Assembly: GCA_049589355.1 (NCBI GenBank) | Contig: JBAWAP010000040.1 | Location: forward strand, 1-16,560 | Length of the DNA: 16,560 bases | Direction of reading: 5' to 3' | Source of the DNA: JBAWAP01 sp049589355 | GTDB taxonomy: Bacteria; Chloroflexota; Anaerolineae; VGOG01 | Shown here: piece by piece, positions 1 through 6,102 of the stretch | Layout: each line of letters opens with the position of its first letter | How positions within the stretch are numbered: position 1 is the stretch's first letter | Notes under the pieces: generated by a model | What the model saw: only the letters and a program-made list of their open reading frames with translations | Databases searched by the model: none | Told to the model about the DNA's origin: nothing | Translations under genes and position numbers: made by a program

Positions 1-278
1 CTATACAACCGCGGTTGTTTGAGATGGATTTTTGCTTCGGCTGCCATCTGCCCAATGAGCACACAAGTTACGCAGAGATTATTGAGCGGACCCAAGAGTA
101 CACCGTTGGTGACCAAAAGATTAACCCCCACGACCCGCACGTGGGCCTGGAAGAAACCGGCCAATATGAATGCTATTACTGCCACAAGATGCATAAAGAA
201 TCGCGGTTAATCAACGGCTGCTATAGCTGCCATCACTCAGGCACTCTGCAAAACTGCAGTGCATGTCACGGGGGGTAG
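1..278 (+). CDS. Multiheme c-type cytochrome, C-terminal part
   Basis: The frame is open from the window edge to a TAG at 276-278, so only the C-terminal part is visible (about 91 residues). Four CXXCH haem-attachment motifs are seen: CFGCH, CYYCH, CYSCH and CSACH. Extra histidines (NPHDPHVG, CHKMHKES, CHHS) could be distal haem ligands. The spacing and the NPH-x-PH stretch before a CHK-x-H motif resemble the tetrahaem cytochrome c3-like domain of periplasmic electron carriers (Cytochrom_c3_2 type). Such proteins are exported and pass electrons between membrane quinol oxidoreductases and terminal reductases. A TTG at 15 and an ATG at 24 exist, but neither has a ribosome binding site and the frame continues upstream, so the real start probably lies outside the window. 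Partner redox genes are not visible. Confidence 0.85.
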   Translation, partial: IQPRLFEMDFCFGCHLPNEHTSYAEIIERTQEYTVGDQKINPHDPHVGLEETGQYECYYCHKMHKESRLINGCYSCHHSGTLQNCSACHGG

Positions 279-487
279 GGCTTGGGGGAAGCGTAGGTAG
301 ATAAGCGGGTTACTGGGCGGCATGACACGGCTCCGCGGTGACGGGGCCAGGGTGGACAATCCCGAAGTAGACCCATTCGCCATCGGTGGCGACTATCTCT
401 TTTCTCTTCTCACCGCAGCCGTGCAGCGGTGGTCGTCAACAAGGTTCCAGGAACCTGTCGAAAAATATGCGAATGGAATGCCTATCT
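279..487. other. Intergenic region upstream of ribF with small hairpins
   Basis: No convincing gene or sigma-70 promoter is seen in these 209 bases. Three small inverted repeats are present: CGCCA/TGGCG at 378-391, CACCGC/GCGGTG at 411-431, and AGGTTCC-A-GGAACCT at 442-456, which ends about 30 bases before the ribF start. The last is a compact 15-base dyad and could be an operator, but nothing else supports that. None is followed by a T-run, so I do not call a terminator for the cytochrome gene. Confidence 0.4.
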
Positions 488-1420
488 ATGACCCCAGAGC
501 GTGACATCGTCTTGACCATCGGCGTCTTCGATGGCGTTCACCTGGGGCATCGCCATCTGGCGCAACAGGTGATGCGCCGCGCCCAGGAACTACGATGCCT
601 CAGTGGGATCATCACCTTGCATCCCCACCCGCAGGCGGTGTTGGGACCGGAGAACGGCCCTCTCTATCTAGCTACCCTGGGTGAGCGTCTGGCCTTGCTG
701 CGGGAGCTGGGGCTGGACGTAGTGGCTGCTCTGCCGTTCACGCTGGAACTGGCCCGGCTGTCGGCCCTGGAGTTCATGAGCCTGGTTTGCCAGCACCTGC
801 GCTTGCGCGAGCTGTGGGTGGGGCCTGATTTTGCCCTGGGCCACCGACGCGAGGGCACTGTGACTCGCCTGAGCGAGATTGGCCAGGAGCTGGGCTATCA
901 GGTGCACGTGGTATCCCCACTCGTCCTCAACGGCCAGACCGTGTCCAGCACCCTGATCCGCAACCTTGTATGGCAGGGCCAGGTAGAAGCGGCGGCCCGC
1001 CTGCTGGGGCGATGGCATCATGTGAGTGGGACGGTGATGCCCGGCGATCAACGAGGCTGCTGCCTGGGCTTTCCTACGGCGGAGTTGGTCGTTGATGATG
1101 GTGTGGTTCTGCCAGCCGATGGCCTCTACGCCGCCTATGCCCGGCTGGGGTCCAGGCAATGGCCGGCCATGGCCTACGTGGGGCTCAGCTTTGCCGGCAG
1201 CGAGCGGCGGCTGGAGGTGCACATGCCGGACCTGGCCGACGACCTGGACGGGCAATCGCTCCAGGTGGAGTTCGTTCGTCGCCTGCGGTCCGACGGGCGC
1301 TTCGCTTCAGCCGGAGCCTTGACCTCGCAATTTGACATCAACACGCCTACCGATTTTTGGGAATGTTCTCTCGATCTTCAACATTTCCTGGATTTGTCTT
1401 ATTATCAAACCGTGCTATAA
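488..1420 (+). CDS. ribF: Bifunctional riboflavin kinase / FAD synthetase (divergent kinase domain)
   Basis: RibF phosphorylates riboflavin to FMN and adenylylates FMN to FAD in the cytoplasm. From the ATG at 488 the product has 310 residues, the usual family length. The N-terminal FAD synthetase domain (about 5-160) has the nucleotidyl-transfer motif GVFDGVHLGH (12-21), HPHP near 45, a GPDFALGHRREGT segment and SSTLIR (153-158). The C-terminal riboflavin kinase domain (about 176-285) has GxVxxGDQRG and FPTAE. Family members have PTAN there; the Asn is Glu199 here and the usual NPTF motif is also absent, though the LEVH glutamate (Glu243) is kept. The tail after about residue 282 does not look like the family and overlaps the tatA promoter. 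I chose ATG 488 because homology starts right after it and GGA lies 10 bases upstream; the open frame extends to 386 without family-like sequence. Confidence 0.9.
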   Translation: MTPERDIVLTIGVFDGVHLGHRHLAQQVMRRAQELRCLSGIITLHPHPQAVLGPENGPLYLATLGERLALLRELGLDVVAALPFTLELARLSALEFMSLVCQHLRLRELWVGPDFALGHRREGTVTRLSEIGQELGYQVHVVSPLVLNGQTVSSTLIRNLVWQGQVEAAARLLGRWHHVSGTVMPGDQRGCCLGFPTAELVVDDGVVLPADGLYAAYARLGSRQWPAMAYVGLSFAGSERRLEVHMPDLADDLDGQSLQVEFVRRLRSDGRFASAGALTSQFDINTPTDFWECSLDLQHFLDLSYYQTVL

Positions 1421-1421
1421 T
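1394..1421 (+). promoter_or_regulatory. Sigma-70-type promoter for tatA
   Basis: TTGTCT at 1394-1399 and a perfect TATAAT at 1416-1421 are separated by 16 bases. It lies inside the last codons of ribF (its TAA is part of the -10 box) and about 115 bases upstream of tatA. Confidence 0.7.
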
Positions 1422-1536
1422 TAAAGTGGACCGCAGCTTGACTTGCGGTGAATCCAGAGTTATTCCAGATCCGCAGTTCTTGAAGAGTTCGTTCAAGAAC
1501 ACAAATATCAAGAGAGAATTGCTGAAGGAGGAAGAT

Positions 1537-1725
1537 ATGCTTCCGAAATTGGGGCCGGGCGAGCTGCTGATTATCTTTCTGATCGTCATTGTGATCTTTG
1601 GGGCCAGCCGCCTCCGTGATATCGGCGGCGCGATGGGCGGAGCGATCCGTGATTTCCGCAGTGCTCTGTCAGGCGGAGACGAAGAGCAAGGCAAGGGTGA
1701 AGAAGAGGGAGGAAAGCAGGCTTAG
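1537..1725 (+). CDS. tatA: Sec-independent translocase subunit TatA
   Basis: A 62-residue protein with TatA/E layout: a short N-terminus (MLPKLGPGE), one hydrophobic membrane helix (about 10-23, LLIIFLIVIVIFGA), the hinge and start of an amphipathic helix (RLRDIGGAMGGAIRDFRSAL, about 25-44) and an acidic/basic soluble tail. TatA oligomers form the conducting part of the twin-arginine pathway that exports folded, often cofactor-loaded proteins. ATG 1537 is fixed by AAGGAGGA at 1525-1532; the frame is open further upstream but without family similarity. No tatC or tatB is present in the window, so the gene stands apart from its partners here. It has its own promoter at 1394-1421. TatA versus TatE cannot be separated by sequence alone. 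Confidence 0.9.
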   Translation: MLPKLGPGELLIIFLIVIVIFGASRLRDIGGAMGGAIRDFRSALSGGDEEQGKGEEEGGKQA

Positions 1726-1865
1726 GATTAGAGTCTGTCCCTAGTGACTAGTGCGGCCTCCCCTCCTCGTTTTTGCCGCTAAGACACATAGAATTAACCA
1801 AGGCCCCAGGGCGCGACGTCGTCTTGACCATCGGTGTCTTTGACGGCGTTCACCTGGGGTATTAT

Positions 1866-2004
1866 CATTTGGCGTAACTGCTCAGCCCTGGCAGATTTGG
1901 ACGCTTTTGGTGTCACCCTGAGCGAAGCGAAGGGTCTCGTTCTTCGCACCAAACGAGATTCTTCGCTTCGCTCAGAATGACAGGTTGAGCAGTTACCATT
2001 TGGC
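1866..2004. mobile_element. IS66-type MITE (123 bp) with 8-bp target duplication, copy A
   Basis: The element spans 1874-1996. Its ends are GTAACTGCTCAGCC and, in reverse complement, GTAACTGCTCAACC: 14 bp with one mismatch. An exact 8-bp duplication CATTTGGC flanks it (1866-1873 and 1997-2004), and removing the element plus one copy restores continuous ribF-like sequence, which confirms the insertion. It has no coding capacity. GTAA termini with 8-bp duplications are characteristic of the IS66 family (known from the family, not searched). A second copy with the same ends is at 12347-12467. The interior contains a separate large hairpin (1911-1982). Confidence 0.85.
1911..1982. repeat. Large imperfect hairpin nested in MITE copy A
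   Basis: Two 31-base arms (1911-1941 and 1952-1982) pair almost fully around a 10-base loop; each arm holds the core GAGCGAAGCGAAG or its complement. The right arm ends one base or less from the element's right terminal repeat. From memory, such GAGCGAAGCGAAG hairpins are widespread in Chloroflexota and other environmental genomes as an independent repeat family. Confidence 0.7.
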
Positions 2005-2106
2005 ACAACAAGTGATGCGCCGCACCCAGGAACTACGATGCCTCAGCGGGATCATCACCTTACATCTATACCCACAGGGCGACAAGTCCTGATTTCCAGC
2101 GAATCT

Positions 2107-2135
2107 TTGACTGCTGAAACAGATCATAGTATAAT
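2107..2135 (+). promoter_or_regulatory. Near-consensus sigma-70 promoter
   Basis: TTGACT at 2107-2112 and TATAAT at 2130-2135 with an ideal 17-base spacer. It reads into the small gene at 2209, leaving a leader of roughly 65 bases that contains the GAGTAAC-type repeat at 2156-2190. Confidence 0.85.
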
Positions 2136-2155
2136 TGCCTTGCTAGCAAAAACCG

Positions 2156-2190
2156 CCTCGTTACTCATTACTTGTTGACTCATTACTCAT
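2156..2190. repeat. GAGTAAC-type leader repeat (copy 1)
   Basis: Read on the - strand this is gagtaatgagtcaac followed by aagtaatgagtaac and gagg, closely similar to the tandem repeat at 16288-16317 and to parts of 6834-6872. It lies between a promoter and the ribosome binding site of the next gene. Confidence 0.6.
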
Positions 2191-2208
2191 AGCTGGGGGG
2201 TGAGAAGC

Positions 2209-2436
2209 ATGGCAGAAGAGAGGGAGTTCGTCTTCGAGGACTGGCTGGCTGAGGGCATCAAAGGCTTTAGAGGGAGCTACAAGAAGCTGTCGCCGCACTT
2301 GCCCGAAGAGTTCCGCCAACACACTCAAACTGCTCGTCGGGAAATGCTATTGGCCATGCGTAGCCTGCTCGATGCGGCCATCGAATGTACCGAAGAAAAA
2401 CCCAAGAAGAAAGCCACGAAGATCAAGGTGGAATAG
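2209..2436 (+). CDS. Small unknown helical protein, Lys-rich C-terminus
   Basis: I do not recognise the family with certainty. The 75-residue product starts MAEEREFVFEDWLAEGIKGF, has a predicted mostly helical middle (EEFRQHTQTARREMLLAMRSLLDAAIE, in parts) and ends in a basic tail (EKPKKKATKIKVE). There is no signal peptide or membrane helix, and no cysteine pair. The amphipathic helix followed by a lysine tail suggests a small cytoplasmic, possibly nucleic-acid- or membrane-associated protein; this is inference only. ATG 2209 has a GGGGGGTGAG purine tract at 2195-2204; the in-frame GTG at 2200 sits inside that tract and is unlikely. Its strong own promoter argues that it is a real, well-expressed gene. 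The 3' end overlaps the convergent NFACT gene by 14 bases. Confidence 0.75.
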   Translation: MAEEREFVFEDWLAEGIKGFRGSYKKLSPHLPEEFRQHTQTARREMLLAMRSLLDAAIECTEEKPKKKATKIKVE

Positions 2437-4138
2437 AGAGGGCAGGTTTTCGTGGTACTACCCGGATCGTCTTCTCCCCGGTGTAAGTCACCAGGCCCGG
2501 ATCAGCCCCCTTGATGCGGCGCACGTACCGTCGCTCAGTGTAATCCACGGCCACGTGGGCCGAACCCCGCGCCTGGGAGTAATATGCCGCCAACTGGGCC
2601 GCCTGTTGCAAGGTGGCTTCCGGTACCTCCTGTCCCCCGGTCTTGACGATGACGTGAGCGCCGGGCGCGCCCCGGACGTGCAGCCAAAGGTCGTGGGGAG
2701 TGGCCTGACGAAAGGTGACCTCCTCGTTCTGACGGCTGTTCCTGCCCACCAGGATGAGCAAGCCATCCTGGGAACTCACTGCCAGAGGCTGACTGCGCCC
2801 CACTTTCGGTCGCTGGCGCTTCTCCCTGATATAGCCGGCTTCGGCCAGACTGGTCTCAACCTCTCGAATCTCAGGCCGATTGGCCGCCAGGTCCAGGTCG
2901 GTCTCCAACTGATCGAGGTAATGCATCTCTAGCTCCGCTCGCTGCAATAGAGCGGGAATCTCCCCAGCGGCGCTCTTAGCCTTTTTGTACCTCTTAAAGT
3001 AACGCTGTGCGTTCTCCACCGGTGAGAGGTGCGGGTCCAGTTCGATCAGCACAGGCAGCTCGTCAGGCCCAATGGGGGCTGTTAGCTCGCGCTGTCCAGG
3101 CTTGATGTGGTGAGCATAGGCCAGGATCATCTCCCCCTTGCGGCGCAGTTCCTCCACCTGCGCTTGAGAAACCTTCGATCTCTCCAAAGCCTCTTGCCTC
3201 CTCCGCACCCTCTCCCTTGCCCGAAAGATAGCCTCTCGTGCTCCCCGCTTGGCTGCTGCGTAAGCATCTTCGCCGGCCATCTGCCCGTGATAAGCCTCCA
3301 CCGCCTGACTGATGCTCTCCACCTCTTCCCAATCGTCGTATTGGGTCAGGGGATAGGGAGCGAAGGCTACCAAGTGCTCGTTCCTCCTCACGATGCTTGG
3401 CTGCCAGCGGTGTTCCCAAATTGGCGTCAGCATCTCTTGAAAAGCCTCCAACAAAGGGTAGATCCTGGGCACCTGGCGGATGGCCGCCTCAGCATCCCCC
3501 ATTGTCCGGTAGACCACTTCTCTGGCCATGAGGGGGCTGACGCCGCCGATGCCCTCTACCAGGGCCTTCCAAATGGTAGACTCAGGGGAAGCATCGGACA
3601 GGATGTCCCTGAGGCGCAGTTCCGTGACGTCGGTGGGATCAAGTTTGGACTGGGGCGGCGGGGGAACGTAGAGGCGCTGGGGCAGAATGGTCCGGTAACG
3701 ACTCATCTCAGGCCCTACCCGCTTGATGCTCTCCAGGATGAGGCCCTCCTCGGCAACCAGGACGATGTTGCTGTAGCGGCCCATGACTTCGACGATCAGG
3801 GTCGTATTGCCCTCTGGGTGCTGCACCCCGATGTGGAGGACCCGTTCAAACGGTGGCTGCTCGATGGCCACAATCCGTCCTCCGCGCACGTATTTGCGTA
3901 AGAGAAGTACGAGCGGTGTGGGTTTCTCCACCCCGCGCCGCAGCTTCTCCCCTGTCAGGTGCAGGCGGGCGTGCTCAGGATGAGCCGATCCCAACAGGTA
4001 TCTACGCTCCCCGTGGGCATAGACTTCCAAGCCTATGGAAAGATCATCGGGCAGAAGAACATTCTGCACCCGCCCGCCCAGGATCCGGGGCCGTAGCTCA
4101 TCGGCCACGGCTGCCATGGTTAAGGCATCAAAATACAT
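2423..4138 (-). CDS. rqcH: RqcH/NFACT ribosome quality-control factor (Fbp family)
   Basis: This 571-residue protein has the NFACT layout. Residues about 2-170 form the NFACT-N domain (YFDALTMAAVADEL start, EVMGRYSNIVLV at 117-128), 190-225 a helix-hairpin-helix-like part, two charged coiled-coil helices lie near 290-335 and 375-425, and the C-terminal NFACT-R domain (about 455-545) carries GLLILVGRNSRQNEEVT and DLWLHVRGAPGAHVIVK (483-499). In Bacillus, RqcH binds stalled 50S subunits carrying peptidyl-tRNA and recruits alanyl-tRNA to add C-terminal Ala tails that mark the nascent chain for degradation. Older databases call the family fibronectin-binding protein; the NFACT reading fits a cytoplasmic protein without signal peptide. 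It starts 18 bases downstream of the deacetylase stop, with no clear ribosome binding site at ATG 4138, so it probably belongs to that transcript. Confidence 0.93.
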   Translation of the reverse strand: MYFDALTMAAVADELRPRILGGRVQNVLLPDDLSIGLEVYAHGERRYLLGSAHPEHARLHLTGEKLRRGVEKPTPLVLLLRKYVRGGRIVAIEQPPFERVLHIGVQHPEGNTTLIVEVMGRYSNIVLVAEEGLILESIKRVGPEMSRYRTILPQRLYVPPPPQSKLDPTDVTELRLRDILSDASPESTIWKALVEGIGGVSPLMAREVVYRTMGDAEAAIRQVPRIYPLLEAFQEMLTPIWEHRWQPSIVRRNEHLVAFAPYPLTQYDDWEEVESISQAVEAYHGQMAGEDAYAAAKRGAREAIFRARERVRRRQEALERSKVSQAQVEELRRKGEMILAYAHHIKPGQRELTAPIGPDELPVLIELDPHLSPVENAQRYFKRYKKAKSAAGEIPALLQRAELEMHYLDQLETDLDLAANRPEIREVETSLAEAGYIREKRQRPKVGRSQPLAVSSQDGLLILVGRNSRQNEEVTFRQATPHDLWLHVRGAPGAHVIVKTGGQEVPEATLQQAAQLAAYYSQARGSAHVAVDYTERRYVRRIKGADPGLVTYTGEKTIRVVPRKPALSIPP

Positions 4139-4156
4139 CTTCGAGGTCTTTTCGGA

Positions 4157-5317
4157 TTACGGAAGGAGAGGGGGCATTTCCTCTGCACCCTCTATTTCCC
4201 ATTCCAGGTACAGCTTTTGGACGAAATCGTCCAGAGTATCGCTCCCCCTGATCCTGATCCTCTTCAGCCCAAAGGGCTGCTGGGATGATTGTCGAGTGCC
4301 CTGGTTGATGGTGACGGCTCCCCAGAAGTAAGCCGAGCGCAGAACATCCACCACCTGCTGATCATACCTGCCTGACGGATAGGCAAAGAAACGCGCCGTC
4401 TTCCCTGTGCGCTCTTCGATGGCCTCCTTGGAGGCCATGATCTGCCAGACGATGTAATCAACGGGTTGCTCTCCCAGGTCAGGATGGGTATAGGTGTGGG
4501 GCTCGAACTCCATGCCATCGGCGCTCATTTCCTTGACCTGATCCCAGGAAAGGTATTCCTCGTGCTCTTGGTCAATGGGAGCGGTGACCAGGAAAAAAGT
4601 CCCTACAAAGCCATACTTTTTCAGCAGGGGGTATGTATGGGTGTAATTATCCCGATAGCCATCATCGAAGGTCAGAATGATCGGGTTGCGAGGCAGGCGC
4701 CGACCTATGGCCAGATGGTAGATGAGATCGCGCAAGGTTATGGAGTGATACCCAGCTTCCTTCAGATAGCGCAACTGTTCCTCGAAATCCTGGGGCGTGA
4801 CGGAGAGGTCCCGTCGGACATCGTCGGCATCGGGTGGAGGGACAGCGATGTGATGGTACATGAGGATAGGCACTTGTGCTTCCCGGTCCACTCCATCCGG
4901 CGTAGGCATTGGAGTAGACGTTGGGGTAGGAGTCGGGGTAGAAGTTGGAGTCGGGGTAGAAGTTGGTGACGAGGTCGGGGTGGCGGTTGGAGTGAGCGTC
5001 GGCGTAGCTGGCGGGGAGTGCTCGATCTGGGGCAAAAAGAGCTGGTTGAGCTCGGCCGTTGGTAGGAGATCTCTGACTTGAGGCAGCAATATGCGCTGAG
5101 ACTTGGCCTGAGTAGGGGTACTCGTCGAGGTCGGGGTCGCCGTCACAGTCGGAGTCAATGTCGCCGTCGGGGTCACTGTCACCGTCGCTGTCACAGTCTG
5201 GTCTACGACCCCAGGGGGAACAAAACGCAACTGGAGCACGGTGGCGATGACCACCGCCAGAGGCAAGATGATTATCTTTAGATACTCGCCCAACTTCGCT
5301 GGGGCAGAACTTTGCAA
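4157..5317 (-). CDS. Membrane-anchored polysaccharide deacetylase (NodB domain) with Thr/Pro linkers
   Basis: The 386-residue protein has a short N-terminus and a membrane anchor (about 13-31), two Thr/Pro-rich low-complexity linkers (41-70 and 103-140) and a C-terminal NodB domain (about 147-375). Catalytic motifs are TFDDG (216-220, metal and base Asp), HTYTH (274-278, metal His pair) and AYPSGRYD (312-319). The family removes acetyl groups from N-acetylglucosamine polymers or peptidoglycan outside the cell in a metal-dependent way. Between the linkers are two similar hydrophobic motifs, ILLPQV and LFLPQI. The start is TTG 5317, fixed by AAGGAG at 5324-5329 six bases upstream. A promoter with TTGACA lies at 5347-5375. 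The gene appears to lead an operon with the NFACT gene. The exact polysaccharide substrate cannot be told. Confidence 0.9.
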   Translation of the reverse strand: MQSSAPAKLGEYLKIIILPLAVVIATVLQLRFVPPGVVDQTVTATVTVTPTATLTPTVTATPTSTSTPTQAKSQRILLPQVRDLLPTAELNQLFLPQIEHSPPATPTLTPTATPTSSPTSTPTPTSTPTPTPTSTPMPTPDGVDREAQVPILMYHHIAVPPPDADDVRRDLSVTPQDFEEQLRYLKEAGYHSITLRDLIYHLAIGRRLPRNPIILTFDDGYRDNYTHTYPLLKKYGFVGTFFLVTAPIDQEHEEYLSWDQVKEMSADGMEFEPHTYTHPDLGEQPVDYIVWQIMASKEAIEERTGKTARFFAYPSGRYDQQVVDVLRSAYFWGAVTINQGTRQSSQQPFGLKRIRIRGSDTLDDFVQKLYLEWEIEGAEEMPPLLP

Positions 5318-5346
5318 GTTTTTCTCCTTGGCTCAGCCGCACCTAG

Positions 5347-5375
5347 AGCATACTGCAACCAAGGAAAACTGTCAA
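5347..5375 (-). promoter_or_regulatory. Sigma-70 promoter of the deacetylase operon
   Basis: On the - strand TTGACA (5375-5370) and TATGCT (5352-5347) are separated by exactly 17 bases. The -10 box is about 30 bases from the TTG start of the deacetylase, giving a short leader. Confidence 0.8.
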
Positions 5376-5552
5376 GTCCGACGCCTAGTAGCCCCAGTCC
5401 CATTCAGCGATGAGCTCGTACCCAACGACCTTTTGACGAGTTACTCAGCATCCTCTAGCTTGATCGGCAGCTCTGTTTCTTACTGGAGTCTGGCGAATCT
5501 TGGATATCACAATATCTTGGGGGATTTGCTCGGTTGCCCTCAAGATGTGGGT
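5376..5552. other. Gene-free stretch without recognisable content
   Basis: Open frames here are short and show no family resemblance. A degenerate - strand frame (IPQDIVISKIRQTP) continues for about 35 codons but has no start signal. A GAGTTACTC fragment near 5446 recalls the dispersed GAGTAAC repeats. The stretch looks like decayed sequence between the deacetylase promoter and the palindromic repeats that follow. Confidence 0.4.
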
Positions 5553-5613
5553 TCGTAGTTGCGACTTCAGTCGCCTCTTTCCCTGCCACCGACGACTGAA
5601 GTCGTCACTACGA
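5553..5613. repeat. Inverted repeat with GACTTCAGTC cores
   Basis: TCGTAGTTGCGACTTCAGTCG on the left matches the reverse complement of the right arm at 19 of 21 positions, around a 17-base centre. Each arm is itself palindromic (GCGACTTCAGTCGC and GACGACTGAAGTCGTC), so either two small hairpins or one large cruciform can form. This is the layout of a REP-type dispersed element. No coding capacity. Confidence 0.7.
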
Positions 5614-6084
5614 GCCCCAAACGCCAATGTCCAGCCCCCCCTCTTTCCCCCCCAAAGTTGGGGGGGATGAAGGGGGGGGCCACTCAGCGTAGGTGTAGAG
5701 GATGTCCACGTACGGCTGTTCGGCTCGTACCAGCCCGGCCACCTTGTCGTTTCCCTCAACGACCAGATACTCGTCCGGGCTGTGGGCGCCGGCACCATGG
5801 CCCAGGCCGCCGGAGACCAATGGTAAGTTGAGAGGCTCTCGGGTGTAGAGATACATTGGAGCACTGCCCCCCATGTGGGGCCAGATGATAACATCCTCGA
5901 CCCCATATTGCTCATAGACGCGCAGCACAGCCTGCACCGCCGGCTCCTTGACACTCGTCTCTCGTCCTGTGCACTCCAACTCCATATAGACGATGCTCTT
6001 ATTGCCCAGGGACATCTGGACTTTGCTCTCCTGGTTCTGTGAAGCTCCCAGGTTGAGGCAAGCGTCAGCCTTTCGACATTTCAT
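5608..6084 (-). pseudogene. C-terminal remnant of an M20-family peptidase/deacylase
   Basis: The open frame encodes 158 residues, of which about 41-132 (5690-5965) match the C-terminal end of M20/M28-type metallo-amidohydrolases such as acetylornithine or succinyl-diaminopimelate deacylase relatives. Matching signatures are EPAVQAVLRVYEQYGVE, HMGGSAPMYLYTR and LGHGAGAHSPDEYLVVEGND, the last containing the C-terminal metal-binding region. A complete enzyme has roughly 400-460 residues; the N-terminal catalytic half, with HxD and the EE pair, is missing. Residues 1-40 do not fit the family, and residues 133-158 are translated from the palindromic repeats at 5553-5679, so the natural stop is gone. 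No ribosome binding site is seen at ATG 6084. I regard it as a non-functional relic rather than a working small protein. Confidence 0.8.
5635..5679. repeat. C/G-run palindrome
   Basis: Runs of C (5635-5640, 5647-5653) mirror runs of G (5660-5666, 5672-5679) around CAAAGTTG, forming a nearly complete hairpin of mononucleotide runs. It directly follows the last recognisable codon of the M20 relic and is translated in frame as a Pro/Gly tail, replacing that gene's natural stop. There is no T-run, so it is not a classical terminator. Confidence 0.65.
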
Positions 6085-6102
6085 TGTGGATAAGGTAGGC
6101 GT

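Larger units (their letters stand above)
1804..2092 (+). pseudogene. Decayed partial copy of ribF, split by an inverted-repeat element
   Basis: Bases 1804-1873 match ribF 492-556 closely, and 1997-2083 continue the match (ribF about 549-640), as if a single copy had been cut by the element at 1874-1996. The copy encodes RDVVLTIGVFDGVHLGYYHL, then HLAQQVMRRTQELRCLSGII, and ends in a TGA at 2090-2092 soon after similarity stops. The catalytic HLGH is HLGY. Many of the differences from ribF are third-position changes (GGC/GGT, TTC/TTT, GAT/GAC, CTG/TTG), which suggests that it diverged while still coding before it was truncated. No ribosome binding site or usable start remains. Best read as the remnant of a paralogous or horizontally acquired second ribF. 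Confidence 0.8.

Noticed and set aside
322..400. FMN riboswitch before ribF
   Set aside because: GGGGCCAGGGTGGACAATCCC faintly recalls the start of an RFN element, but the conserved CCGGCGGT and the later stems are absent.
386..487. Upstream start for ribF at 386
   Set aside because: The extra 34 residues show no RibF similarity and run through small hairpins; ATG 488 directly precedes the conserved domain.
668..1255. 195-codon - strand open frame
   Set aside because: Antisense to ribF; the ribF motifs show which strand codes.
3107..3901. 264-codon + strand open frame
   Set aside because: Antisense to the NFACT gene, with no start signal or recognisable domain.
4888..5200. Tandem DNA repeats or CRISPR-like array
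   Set aside because: The repetition is degenerate and encodes the Thr/Pro linkers of the deacetylase; there are no regular repeats with unique spacers, and no CRISPR array elsewhere in the window.
5445..5954. 169-codon - strand open frame
   Set aside because: It overlaps the M20 relic in another frame and runs through two palindromic repeats; no start signal or family similarity.
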